Shown in pieces: positions 44,401-54,439 of a stretch of 64,000 nucleotides of DNA. Every line of letters begins with the position of its first letter. Within the stretch, counting starts at the first letter, position 1. A model generated the notes under the pieces. That model did no database searches. It was not told where the DNA came from and worked only from the letters and a program-made list of their open reading frames with translations. Source of the stretch: Heligmosomoides polygyrus polygyrus (Eukaryota > Nematoda > Chromadorea > Rhabditida > Heligmosomidae); contig OX377202.1 in NCBI GenBank assembly GCA_947396885.1, forward strand, positions 14,136,001 through 14,200,000. Reading direction: 5' to 3'. The position numbers and the translations under genes were made by a program.

Positions 44401-47400
44401 AGCAGCAACATGGAGCTCGTAAATATTTCGAAAATCCGAAATAGCTATCCAAGAGTGCATTGAAAAAAGGCACGGCGGCATTTTTATCATCATATTTGCA
44501 CAATAAAGTGCACTTATAATGAAGAAAATGCGGCTAAAAAAACAAAAGAAATCGGATAAAAAAGACATTTCGTTTTTTTATCCTCTCGTTTTGCTTTTTG
44601 AGCTCCTCTTAGTGTATTGCAGTACTGGCGTGTGCGCAATTGAAAATCGAAATGCCCGCTAATTCCTCGAAGAGCGTCCACAACATCGCGGCATCGCTTG
44701 ATCACCGCGCATGACGTTTCAAGTATAAAATCTGGACAGCTCGTCCATTTCTTCGAGCATGCTGGCGCAACGCTCTTTGGGGTAAGGTCAGAGGTATTTA
44801 CGAACGCAGTACAGAAAAGGGGAAGTTATAAACGACGTATGGTAAGATCAGAGTGACAAAAAAGAAACACGTGCAGAAGCACGACACTATCATTTATCAG
44901 TCGAACAGTAAAAAAACAACATATGAGAAAACTCAATCTCCTAAGTCACATCCAAGAAATGGCATGGTTAGTTCGCCATGTCGTTAAACAAAGAGGAAAT
45001 CTTGAATTTTACTATGAGATCTCGACGAGAGCCTGTTCCGACGGGCTTAGGAATGCAAAGATACTTCTAGCCACAGTACATTTGCTGGCACAGGGGGTAG
45101 TGCCATAGTAAAATTCAAGATTTCCTCTTTGTTTAACGACATGACGAAACCATGCGAACTTCTATACCAGTTGGATAACGGAAGTTCTTCTCCTATGATG
45201 CGGTTCCGCTGCGCAGACAAAGACCTTGCATGAGATGTGGAACAGGGGTGCACATTTAACGGTTAGCGATTTAACGAATTTAACGAATTAACAGCATATT
45301 TTGTTATAATCTGGCCTAACGACTTAACGGAAATTTTTAGAGATTTAACGGAATTTTTTACGGACTTTTACCTGAGTGAGTTTATCACATTTACCCTTAA
45401 TATTCGTTAACGTTGCAGGCCTCATCCTCCAGATTAGGACTGTTCCCGAAAAAAAGACTATTGAAATCAGCAAAAATATTTTAATGCTTCCATGAATTGG
45501 TTCTGAATTTTTGGAAAGAATGCGTCTTGGGGCATGTGTAGCTCAGTAGGACGAGGAGCCGGCTGTCGCGTGCAACCGATACCTGGTTCCTGGTTCGGAT
45601 TTCCCGCCCAAGCCAACCAATCCCTCTATCCTTCCGGAGCCCGAGAATTGGTACAAGACTTGTCTGGGGAGGATGCAGCGCTGACTTCTTCATCGACTAG
45701 CCACCGAAAGTCATTGTATGAAAATACGCATTCAAATCGCCTCCACAACTTCGCACTTTCCGGTGGAAGTAGAGTGTGTGACACATCCCAAAAGTAATTG
45801 AGTAACATAAATTCTTTATCCTTATCATTTAATGCATTTTGGAGCTAGAAATTCTTTCGCCGATCCCCGAAGCACGTCAATGGATCCACAAAGACACTTA
45901 ACATCGTCGTAAGATATGCCTATCCTCAGCTCACGCTGCTTATCTCAGAATACTTTTGCTCGCCATCTGGAAAAATCGAGACAGAGCGAATGTTTTCGGC
46001 CGCTGGACGTATTTTGAACGATTTTAGAAAAAAGCCAATAACAAAAATTAGGAAAGCTACTTTCCCTAAACATTTTGACGACATGTCAAACCTTTTCGGC
46101 AGTGTGGGCGGTGTGACACAATGTCGTGTCACGGTCACGGCAAAAATTAAAAAAAATTTTTGAGGGTTTTCTTTCTTGTCGAACCATTCACAGAACGGTT
46201 TCGCAAATAACTAGGGAAGTGGGAACTCTGGGTTTTGCCTGATCGCACATTTTAAGATGTCTTGTAGGTGATCATCCTGAATGACAATTCCCTACCTGCT
46301 CTTATTCCACACTCTGTAGATAACCTGTTGCTGAGGGCTTGTTTATTTTTCTGCGTTTATTGATGTTGAATTGTTTATTTTGCATTGCAGTGTCCCACTC
46401 CAGTCCTTGAAGTTAAGCTGTTGACCTCTTGAATTGAACCGTATAAGGTTTTCCTTGATTTTTTCACTTGAAATAATGGTTTGCAGTTAGTTGTTATTTT
46501 AAATGAAATTTAACGATTTACCAAAAATTTAACAAAAAATTTCGATAAAAAATCTCCTTAAAACATTTGACCACCGGATTTTGTGGGCACCCTTGCTGTC
46601 GAGTGCGTGATGTAGTCCTATGCTGTGCTAGTTGCACATATTAAAATGAAAACGCGGAAACCTAATACCACACCGAGACTGGTTCCTCCCGTTCCAGATT
46701 GGCTTATCCGAATTGTGTGTTGAGAGCAGAACCAAATCACTGACAGAATATGGACAGTCACTCCAGAAGCGTTTAACTTCCGTTTACCAAGCCATATAAG
46801 CAAAGGCGAGCATCGCATCTGCGCTCCTATAGGGTTCACTAATGTATGATTCCTCTTAATTTTTTACCTTTGCAGTTCAATCGCTATATGATCTATAAAG
46901 TCAACGTCGTCGGTACATTGCGACTACTGGAGTACTGCAGACGAATGAAAGTACCTCGATTTGTGTTTGCGTCCTCGGTAGCAGTGATATTCACAGGCAA
47001 AGAGCTCGTCAATGTCAATGAGGATTATCCGTATCCGGATGAACGTGAGGTATTAGAGAACAAGTTGAACTTCGTCTTTCATACTGATACTTCTCATGTG
47101 CTACACCTTCATTTTTCAGTATTTCTGCGCTTACTCCTGCTCGAAAGCCAAAGCCGAGAGAGAAGTTCTGGCTGCGGACTGCCCTGCTCTGCGTACATGT
47201 GCCCTACGGTTTCGAGGAATATATGGACCAGGCGAGCCGCGTGCCACCGATCGAGCCGCGGTATGTTATTTCAAGACTAAACCTGCCCATCGAACTCGGA
47301 ATCGTTATTGGTAAATGTCTCCGCGAATAAAAAAAGCAACAAATCATCTATTGAGTAGTCAACGTAAGTCATGGGGACCAAGATATTAGGATGTAGAGAA

Positions 47401-50400
47401 AGTTCTCGCTATTTCAGTCGCTCGAGTAATCCCGCCAATGTCTTTGTTTTTTCAATATGACTTCATAGGAGATTTTCATACTCTTAAAGAAACATGCAGT
47501 TTAAAAAATCTATGAAATATGTAAGACGGCTGCCGCAAACTGAAGAATATGTGCTTCTTTCCGTGACTGGAAAAAAATACGAAAAAACGGTACGCTCAGC
47601 GAGCGCCCCAATTACAATAGGGTAGCGGGCTGTAGAGTCAACCTCTGGCGAACTATTGCGCAGGATAATAGCTAACTATGGATAACCGTGGATCAGATGC
47701 AGAGACGGAGAAGAGATTTTTCCGAAATGTTTTTTATCTCACTTCTCTAATTTCAATGGTTTTGGGTCCTAGTAGTGTTGCTGTTTTTTCAATCCTTTAT
47801 CGGTTTATGCGTAAAAATAGGTAAAAATAGGTATATCTAAGGCGTAAAACTAAAATTGTCCCATGTTCCATACCGTTGTCAGTGCAGCACATTTTTGTGT
47901 GTATAACAGGGATGTGCGTTAATTTTTTCGGTAAATTTTTAACGGCCATTTCTTAACGAAAAACTTTTCGTTAAGATCGTAAATTTGTTAAATTCGCTAA
48001 ATAAAATTTTTCTTAGCTGCAGTTAATTTGGCTGTATTTTAGTATGTAAAAAAACATCTTTTTCTTTATGCATTTTTTCGACTCCATGGCAATCATACAC
48101 AAGACTATGCCTTTGTCTTCACAACAAACAATAACAGCCCATCTATCATCAATGAAATTGCTAAACGAACAAAATCGCCGAGATTCTACAACCAAACAGT
48201 AGCAACAAAACTTCTAGAATAGCAAATTTCTAATTTACGTAGTTCGTTTAGCATGTGAAAAGTCGTCCAGTTTCTGGGAAGTTCAAAAGTGCTATGCACC
48301 GTAACAAGGCTGATCGTTTTTAATTTGTTCTGATAACATTTTTTTACAGCACTTGCGCTAGCTAAATCGACTTTTACAGACCCAGTTTATTTTATAGTAC
48401 CATAACTGTTTTGGATATTACAATCCCTTCTCTTAATGAACAATCTCTTAATGAAGAATTCAGCTAGGGCAGCGATCATCAATCCTTAGGCACAGTTCGT
48501 CTTCGGAAGATATTTATGAAGTGCACAGATCGTCTGTGAACTTAGAATGGTTCCCTTTGTCAGAAGGAAGCAGAGAATCAAAAAGTCACAGACCGTTGAC
48601 AAACTTTTATTTGAATCGAATTTTTCCGCTTTGAGTTCTTTTGCCTCTGCCGCCCTCTCATAGATTTAAATTGTTAAACTCTTTCTATTCTGTATTCTAA
48701 GGAAATTCATAAGGGAAACGCGCACGTGTATATTGACTGGGCTTCTCCGAAAAGTAACTGCAAGAGAACTCTTGAAGAGGACGAAAAGGATAAGCAGAAT
48801 CGTTGACATGTGCAGGATGAAATTCCACGGAAGAGAATCAGTGATAGTACCAGCATCCGCGCTCTAACAGTTTATTTGTGTTTCGTTACGTCTTCGTCAC
48901 ATTTTCTATGCCTCTTAAACTCCACCTATGAAATAAATATCACAAAAAACTGTGAAAAAACTGACTGACTGGTAAGTATTAAGAACTAGTATGTAGCCCT
49001 CTAACGAGAGAAATGGACTAAGAAGTCAAAAAGTCAAAAACGCGAAACTTCGGCAGAGAAAATTGGGGGCGCACGCAAATAAATTGTTAAAGGAGCAAGA
49101 AAAATGCCAGCAATTCTGAAAATATGAGGACGATATCGAAGGCCTATCTCCCAGTAAGTAGAAGACTACCTCGGTATCGCAAGGATTCTGCGAAAGCTCA
49201 TCCAAAAAAATCGTCCAAAGTGCATTTACATGAAGTAGTAAAATTTTAAAAAATGGCGTTTAAAATGTCGTTAATGCCTTTTAACGGAAATTTTTGTCGT
49301 TAAGTTTCGTTAAAAAGTTTTAACGAAAAATGTCGGTAAATCCTGTAAATCGGTTAAACCTTAATCGTTAAAGGCACACCCTTGCTGTACAACGTTTTCG
49401 CTTGTTCGGACTGCTACAAAAGGTTTTTCTACTGCATGATTATCTACGCCTTTCGCATTGCTTCACAGTGGGATAGCTCATGAGCTCTAATTATCGCGAT
49501 TAGTTCGATCTATAGCGTTGGCTCCACCTGGCTTTGTTTTTCGCATTTTAGAAACTCGATTTGAATTTAGAAGTAAAAACGGCAAAGCCAGATTGGCTAA
49601 AAGCTGAAATAGATGTAGCGCTACAACAATGTTTGGCAGATCTGTAGCGACTGTCTTTAAAACCTTCTCTAATGAGATTACCGTACATCATTAAGCTTAT
49701 GATAATCCGGTTATGTAGGATAAGGACGCCGTCATGTTGCTATTTAAAAATTAAGTCGATTGTCTTCTATATAGTGTACTAATTTGAAATCTTCTGTTTG
49801 AAGGAAATCATCCAGCGGGGACTGTACGTAGCGACGTTTTCACAGAAGCCTCAGACTCTGACGCAGTACAGTGGAGTACACAATGTCACTCACGCAATGT
49901 GTCAGGCCGACAAGGAGCTCGCAAAGCTTGAGCCTAGATGTGCCGGAAAGGTTTGTATAGTTTTTTGGAGGAAGGAAATTACATCGTCAAAATATTGCTG
50001 TTGCGTCGGATTGACTCCATACAACTCCCAGTGCAGCATATGTGCGTTAGCTAAGAGTATTCTGCCTAGTGACTTTTGCTGCCGTGTACGAATGTATTCT
50101 AAGGAATTCTAGGCTTCTGCTCGCATCTGCAATAAGACGACCTAAAATAATTTTTCATTTAATTGCTGTACTACCATAGCTGAATTGATTTTAGGCATAC
50201 CACGTGGTGGACGCAAATCCAGTAAACTCCTTCCTTTTCTGGCTTCCGCTTATTAAGGCCCTCTCAAGGAGGCCGCCTTCAATAAGGATACCCTTTCTAC
50301 TTATTTATTACATAGCATACTTATCGGAATGCTTTGCCGTATGGTTCCATATTCCCCCAATGCTAAACAGGTTCGTCCGCTTACTTCAAGTCAGCATTAA

Positions 50401-52890
50401 CAATGTTCTGCCTAACACATAGTTTGTGACTTTTTAGGTTGGAAGTGAATTTAATGGGTGTAACGAATACGTATTCAATAGAAGGTGCGATCCGAGATTT
50501 CGACTACAAACCGACGAATAATCACGATCTCACCGAGGTTTGTTCTTATGTAATACAGCTCCTCTTCCTCCGTCTAGTTTATCTTTATCTTTATTGGGAC
50601 ATGTGAATCTATGCACATGCAACTGCGACCGACAGGAGTACATGTCGGTCGAGATTCCAAGACAACAACCCTGTGAAAAGAGTATGAAACAATTACTAGG
50701 CTACGCGTATAAAAAGCAACGAAGAAGAAACAACTAACAAGAAACTAAAGAAAAGAAAGGAAACAATGCTGTCAAGTGACCCTGCCTCAGAGCTGAATGC
50801 GGGAAACTAAGAATATTTCAAAAACTCATTTATGATTGTTTTGAAAGCCGAAAGTTTAGAAGGTATCTGAAAACGCTTACACAACTTGACGTATTCGCTC
50901 CCCGCTCTGCAGATGAAGTAGTTCGAACGAACTGAGGTCCTAGCCCTAGGGAGAATCACTTTAAGTTTAGGCCCTCTGGTAATGGACGACTTGACTGGAA
51001 AGTATCGCTGCCGATCAACGTGTATTAGTCCATGCAGAATTTTGTAGACCAAGACCAAATCAAACTTTCTCCTTCTGAAGTCCAAAGTTTCAACTAGTTG
51101 CGTTTCTTGCGAACTGCTTGAATAGATAGGGGTATCCCACAAACTACTTTGTTCATAACCATCGAGATTGCAGTATTCCTTCTTGTTCTTGCCACCGTTG
51201 TAGCTCTTACCTTTTTTTCTTCGCAGTTATGTTTAGTATCTTATCTAGCACTAAAAACCTTCGATTCTCTCCTCTCCCAACAGCAGTCGTTATGCGAACG
51301 TTGAAGGAGTGATGGAGTTGACGGACCTACTAAGGCCGGCAGCAGAGTCTTGCGGGTGCCGCGGACCCGCCATGACAACGGCGGGTGGTGCGGCGCTGCG
51401 AGGGTTACTGTACGAATACTGCGTACTTTTGCCGGCAGCTGTGACCTTTGGGAATGTCAAAGACGTAGTAAGCAAAACGCTTTTTCTTTTGTGAAAAAGC
51501 GTTTTCTAAGCCAAGTTAGGAGTTCTTAAATCTAAGCCCCGAAATCTAATAGAACACTTCTTATAACTCAACAGTTCTGTGCCATTTTGCGCTTGCTTTT
51601 GTCGATCTACCTCCACTAAAAGTTTCTCGCTTGACAAGCAGCTCGAAGATAATGTGGTAGCTCTTGTGATGACAGCATTCCCTCCGATGCCTTGTTGAGA
51701 CCGGGAGATCTGTCCGATGCAGTTATAGCTGATACTAAAAAGAACGGTCTGCTTTGTTGTTGCATTTCTGTGCAAGGGTTTTCCTTAAACCTCAGACGAC
51801 TAACTTGTGACTGGAAGGCCACGGAGATTTTCAATGCAATTAAGGTTACCTAACGTCGTGCTAAGGTTTGCGTTAGGGTTTGAGTGCAGGATTTCATACG
51901 CCTCCAATTTTCGACACAACCGGTGATTATGTTGTTGGTTGTCAAGTTCCTATATTGACAGAAATTATGCACCAAGCTACTATATCCCTAGCATGTAGAT
52001 TCGTTTTAAAAATGTTTAGAATAGATGAACCATAATGGACACCCATCCATCACGCCCTCCGGCGGGCCTGACCCGCAGCTCCTGGCGCTGCGGGTGAGAG
52101 CCGCCGTGAACTGCGGCAGCCCTCGGGGACCTTTGCGTGCGGGGCCCGCGACAACTCGTCCGCGCCGCGGCTTCCACCATTGTGTCAGCGTGGGTCCCAC
52201 TGCGGCGGGAGCGATATGGACGAGTTCTCGTGGTGCTGCCGCGAGACTCTGTAGAGGCCCTAAGCCGGTATCCGGAGCCGTTTTCGACAGCGATTTGGCA
52301 GGCCAATGCTCTTCTCCATTAACAGCTCCACTAATCAACCCTCAGTCCTTAGTTCTGCCTTACATCAAAATATTTCAGCCCTTGTTTTTTTCATCAAAAT
52401 TTTCCCTTCCTGCAAACACTACAGTACGTCCTGATGTAGCACTTTGATTTGCTGAGGTTTCTTTGTTTTTTTTTCACCGCGTTGTATTTCTCACCATTAC
52501 TTCTGTGTCCCTGAGTTTCTTCTACTTTAAACTTGTGCGCACATTTATGAGCAAATAAATAAGTAAATAAACTACTGAGCAAACTAGCGGCTTTCGAACA
52601 CATTTCCAGGAAACCCGTTCGCTTGTACCTCTTCATCAACTTCGTTGAACGCGTTCATTTTCATTTTTTGTTTTTTAAGTATGACATCAAGCTAGCACGT
52701 ACAATACCGACCCATGAATTAGATAGAATTTGTATCGAAATTTTAAAAAAATGTTTAGGTAGTGGAGTACTACAAGAAGTTCTACGAAGAGAATCCGAGC
52801 ACGATGTGTTTCGACATTCGGCAGACACTCAAGATTCTCTTGTTTGTTGTCCTCTTTACTTTGTTCATTGTACGATACCTTTTCTCATAA
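41321..52890 (+). CDS. SDR42E / 3beta-HSD-family dehydrogenase, 8 exons
   Basis: Joined exons 41321-41473, 41586-41681, 46876-47049, 47120-47260, 49804-49950, 50195-50370, 50438-50537 and 52759-52890 give 372 residues with no internal stop. All introns are GT-AG and only intron 6 is not in phase 0. VGGGGYLG (G7, G10, G13) binds NAD(P). HLAAYGMSG is at 72-80 and KVNVVGT at 91-97. Ser116/117, Tyr146 and Lys150 (YSCSK) form the catalytic site. LRTCALR and GIYGPGEPR follow, then VVDANPVNSF, a hydrophobic stretch, and MGVTNTYSI. Residues about 355-371 form a hydrophobic C-terminal anchor, so the enzyme is probably ER-membrane bound. The family oxidises or reduces steroid-like hydroxyls; this substrate is unknown. 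Length fits the family (about 370-390). Introns 2, 4 and 7 are enlarged by transposons. Splice sites are predicted by eye. Confidence 0.93.
41586..41681 (+). CDS. Dehydrogenase exon 2 (residues 52-83)
   Basis: The acceptor is ATTCCAG. It encodes LLDEAVVCDALTSCESCFHL and then AAYGMSG, a strand and turn near the cofactor that is highly characteristic of this family. The donor is GTATGT. Confidence 0.95.
41785..42308. mobile_element. TIR element F in intron 2, hosting a MITE
   Basis: The left end GGCGCAAATAGGGTCCGGG, then AGGTCACC, is inverted at the right end (GGTGAC, a C tract, GGACCCTATTTGTGCC). A family B hairpin sits inside. A single-end fragment recurs near 54036-54066. Confidence 0.75.
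41971..42150. mobile_element. Hairpin MITE (family B), copy 3
   Basis: A near-complete palindrome of about 180 bp: GGGGCCGAATTCATCAAAGT and its inverse at the ends, continuing through AGTTACTGCAGTAA, AACGGAGA and AGATAACGCGGCTTATC to a short centre. It lies within element F. Confidence 0.9.
42395..42480. repeat. Terminal scrap of the 1.3-kb long-TIR family
   Basis: gtatgtctgaaaggcggaag and gcgagtcatttaggaagaat match the left end of 16026-17342 (gtatgtccgaacgggggga, gcgagtcatatagggagaat). Confidence 0.6.
42770..43085. repeat. GC-rich foldback repeat (family C), copy 2
   Basis: It starts AGGCCGGGAGCATACTTCC and ends with the inverse GGGAAGTATGCACGAGGCC, and is collinear with copy 1 at 2461. 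Internal CTTGCAGAGCGATCGG and GTCGCTCTGCAAAAC pair. It sits in intron 2. Confidence 0.8.
43684..44211. mobile_element. GC-rich TIR element (family A), copy 3
   Basis: GGCTCCAGGACCTAACTCC starts it and the inverse of GGGGGCAGACATAACTCC ends it. The interior matches copy 2. It is in intron 2. Confidence 0.75.
44978..45142. repeat. 39-bp perfect inverted repeat with 87-nt loop in intron 2
   Basis: The arms 44978-45016 and 45104-45142 are exact reverse complements, and similarity extends to GCATGGTT outside. It would be transcribed within the dehydrogenase pre-mRNA. Confidence 0.95.
45528..45826 (+). mobile_element. tRNA-derived SINE inside the hAT element
   Basis: The A box gtagctcagtagga is preserved, and body and tail (ttctttatccttatc) are present, with moderate divergence. 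Confidence 0.85.
45850..46095 (+). pseudogene. hAT transposase C-terminal dimerisation domain relic
   Basis: The + frame reads NIVVRYAYPQLTLLISEYFC, then SPSGKIETERMFSAAGRILN and DFRKKP. The ERxFSAAGRI pattern is the hallmark of hAT C-terminal dimerisation domains. The upstream RNaseH-like catalytic domain is absent, replaced or displaced by the SINE. Confidence 0.85.
46876..47049 (+). CDS. Dehydrogenase exon 3 (residues 84-141)
   Basis: The acceptor is CTTTGCAG. KVNVVGTLRLLEYCRR and then VPRFVFASS supply the helix beside the active site and the catalytic Ser region. NVNEDYPYPDERE precedes the donor GTATTA. Confidence 0.95.
47120..47260 (+). CDS. Dehydrogenase exon 4 (residues 142-188)
   Basis: The acceptor is ATTTTTCAG, after a 70-bp intron. 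YSCSKAKAEREVL holds the catalytic Tyr146 and Lys150. LRTCALRFRGIYGPGEPRAT follows. The donor is GTATGT. Confidence 0.95.
47907..49384. mobile_element. hAT-like element in intron 4, non-coding
   Basis: The left end CAGGGATGTGCGTTAA and the right end inverse (TTAAAGGCACACCCTTG) match. The flanking octamers GTGTATAA and CTGTACAA agree at six of eight positions. TTAACG/CGTTAA repeats fill both subterminal regions, as in the intron 2 element. No transposase motif was found inside. Confidence 0.7.
49804..49950 (+). CDS. Dehydrogenase exon 5 (residues 189-237)
   Basis: EIIQRGLYVATFSQKPQTLT, then YSGVHNVTHAMCQADKELAK. This corresponds to the family's F-V-H-V-D-N-L-V-x-A-H region. The acceptor TGTTTGAAG is weaker than the others; the donor is GTTTGT. 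Confidence 0.9.
50195..50370 (+). CDS. Dehydrogenase exon 6 (residues 238-296, split codon)
   Basis: AYHVVDANPVNSFLFWLPLI and then a hydrophobic segment, IPFLLIYYIAYLSECFAVW, which may dip into the membrane. The exon ends after two bases of the Arg296 codon (donor GTTCGT). Reading through the donor instead gives a stop 36 codons later. Confidence 0.9.
50438..50537 (+). CDS. Dehydrogenase exon 7 (residues 296-329)
   Basis: It completes Arg296 after a 67-bp intron and encodes LEVNLMGVTNTYSIEGAIRD, then YKPTNNHDLTE. The MGVTxTYS segment is diagnostic for the C-terminal substrate lobe of this family. Confidence 0.93.
50807..51142 (-). pseudogene. CR1-like LINE reverse transcriptase C-terminal fragment, in intron 7
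   Basis: The frame reads LVETLDFRRRKFDLVLVYKI, LHGLIHVDR, KSSITRGPKLKVILPRARTS and RFQIPSKLSAFKTIINEF. RRR-x-x-DL-x-x-x-YKILHGL is the standard post-RT signature of CR1/jockey-like LINEs. It is antisense to the dehydrogenase gene. The relic at the right end of the window shares SSITRG, RARxSVR and RFQIP. Confidence 0.85.
51285..51470 (+). other. Unidentified open segment in intron 7
   Basis: After CCCAACAG the + frame reads RYANVEGVMELTDLLRPAAE through LLYEYCVLLPAAVTFGNVKD to a GTAGTA. It looks exon-like and is CpG-rich, but joining it to exon 7 in phase gives an early stop. I do not recognise it. Confidence 0.25.
52025..52330. other. GC-rich island in intron 7
   Basis: About 300 bp of CpG-rich DNA in an AT-rich intron. 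Frames are open on both strands as expected from composition. GACAACTCGTCC and GGACGAGTTCTC are inverted within it, and the first also occurs in family A elements, so a diverged transposon is possible. Confidence 0.4.
52759..52890 (+). CDS. Dehydrogenase exon 8 (residues 330-372 and stop)
   Basis: The acceptor is ATGTTTAG. VVEYYKKFYEENPSTMCFDI is followed by a hydrophobic tail (LKILLFVVLFTLFIVRYLFS) and TAA at 52888-52890. The tail is a plausible single membrane anchor with a basic residue near its end. Confidence 0.93.
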   Translation, partial: VVEYYKKFYEENPSTMCFDIRQTLKILLFVVLFTLFIVRYLFS

Positions 52891-53326
52891 TATTGCATTT
52901 AATATTGAAACTTCTGATTCTGGATGTTACAAAAGCGCTATTTGCTCAAAAAAAATCTCGATGTTATTTGCTACTGTGATGTATTATATGTTAATGTTAT
53001 GGCAAGAGTACAAATACGTTCCGTTTGTATGTAGAAATGTGATAGACGCATACGTTGTAGGCCCGATTGCTGGGTCATGAAGGCTTTTTTGTGATTTATT
53101 GTGAACTTCATTAAATTAATTGCATTTGGTTTTGACATCTTTGATATCTGCTACGAGCTCATCGATTGAGAAAATTACGAAGCTGTGGCGAGAATCTTCC
53201 TTGCCAACGCACTGGCAATCGCTCTGTTGCTGCTCGCCTTCAAACTTGAGGGATCATGTCTATCATCTCTTCAACAAAGCTATTGGAAATGCTTTATTTT
53301 AAGAAAATAAATAAATAAATAAATAC
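52891..53326. other. Downstream flank of the dehydrogenase gene
   Basis: No clear AATAAA occurs in the first 350 bases after the stop. A run of AAAT repeats at 53303-53324 contains AATAAA copies and precedes a SINE insertion. No second gene is seen. Confidence 0.4.
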
Positions 53327-53339
53327 TATGAAGAAGTGG

Positions 53340-53631
53340 GCGCGTGTAGCGCAGTCGGAGGAGGTGCCGGCTGTCGCGTGCATCCGATATCAGGCTCTTG
53401 GTTCGGATTTCCCGCTCAGGCCAGCCAAGCCTTCTATCCAACCGGGGTCGGTGAATTGGTACCGGACTTAATTGAGAAGGATAAAGCGCTGACTTGTTCA
53501 TCGCTGGCCACCGCAAGTCATTGTATGGCCAAATACGCATTCATGTCGCCTCCACGACATCCCGTAGAAGTAGAATGCGCTGGCGCATCCCAGAAGGGAT
53601 TGAGTAACGCCGTCCTTTATCCTTTATCCTT
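53340..53631 (+). mobile_element. tRNA-derived SINE, best-preserved copy
   Basis: The exact A box TAGCGCAGTCGG is at about 53347, and the B-box-like GGTTCGGATTTCC about 50 nt later. The tail is TTTATCC repeated three times. An exact 13-bp target duplication, tatgaagaagtgg, lies at 53327-53339 and 53632-53644. This is what LINE-driven target-primed insertion leaves. Confidence 0.96.
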
Positions 53632-53749
53632 TATGAAGAAGTGGCGCTAGGCGCATTAGAGCGCGCAGCATGATGCATTTTGCAGGTGATAGAAGAATTC
53701 GAGTATATTTAATTTAATTATAAGCAACAACACTAGACTAGAATATTCC

Positions 53750-54000
53750 AAGAAAAAACACCTTAAAAAGAAAAGAAATAGAAAAGAAGGAACGTCCGAT
53801 GTCCTGCCGGACCGCTTCCTGACCTAACACATGCCGTGGGGTTCGCCGTGTCGTACGCAGCCACGTGTCATCACACGTCAGCGTCACCTGGTGACACGGG
53901 CAGCGTTATGCCCGCGACATCTCACAACATGGTAAGATCTTCTAACGAAAAAATTTCTCAAGAAAGTTTATGTTTGAGATTTTTTTATGCCTCTCTTTCT
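53750..54000 (-). repeat. Dispersed repeat family D, left part, copy 3
   Basis: Inverted match to 7296-7535: cgcttcctgacctaacacat, cacgtgtcatcacacgtcag and gcgttatgcccgcgacatct correspond to the same words in reverse at 7.35-7.48 kb. It stops abruptly near 53750. Confidence 0.8.
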
Positions 54001-54083
54001 TCATGATTTTTAAATGCTAATATATTGCTGGAATAGTGGGCGCAAATAGGCTTGCGAAAGGTCACCATGCACTCAGCATTATA

Positions 54084-54279
54084 ACGATAAGGATAAAGGA
54101 CGGCGTTATTCAATCCTGTTTGGGATGCGTCACGCATTCTACTTCTACGGGATGTCGTGCTGGCGAGTTGAATGCGTATTTGGCCAAACAATGACTTGCG
54201 GTGGCCAGCCGATGAACAAGTCAGCGCTTTATCCTTCCCAGACAAGTCTAATACCAATTCACCGACCCCGCCCAGGCCA
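54084..54279 (-). mobile_element. 5'-truncated SINE with target duplication
   Basis: The tail and 3' body are present; the head with the A and B boxes is missing. An exact 13-bp duplication, actcagcattata, flanks it (54071-54083 and 54280-54292), so the truncation occurred during insertion. Confidence 0.93.
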
Positions 54280-54439
54280 ACTCAGCATTATATATAAATA
54301 TATATATATATCATACTCTATAATAACGAGCAAAGCGCTGAGTCATACTAATTTCGACTAATTTCGCCGCAGAAATTGGTCGTAAAATAGAGGAAAATGG
54401 GGAAATTACGGCGCGAAAATAGCGAAAAATACCCAGACG

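Larger units (their letters stand above)
45243..46595 (+). mobile_element. hAT-like transposon in intron 2
   Basis: The termini CAGGGGTGCACATTTAACGG and the inverse (GTGGGCACCCTTG) fit hAT ends. The flanking octamers ATGTGGAA and CTGTCGAG agree at five of eight positions, as expected for an old 8-bp target duplication. TTAACG motifs crowd both ends. It carries a transposase C-terminal relic and a SINE. Confidence 0.75.

Noticed and set aside
50371..50422. Exon 6 read-through to the stop after NNVLPNT as the true C-terminus
   Set aside because: Splicing at GTTCGT restores the conserved MGVTNTYSI region and the anchor exon, matching the family far better.
52006..52447. Overlapping 96-140 codon genes on both strands in intron 7
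   Set aside because: Explained by high GC content with few stop codons; no known motif or splice support.
53340..53425. tRNA gene at the SINE head
   Set aside because: A and B boxes are present, but no cloverleaf forms and the same sequence heads many SINE copies.
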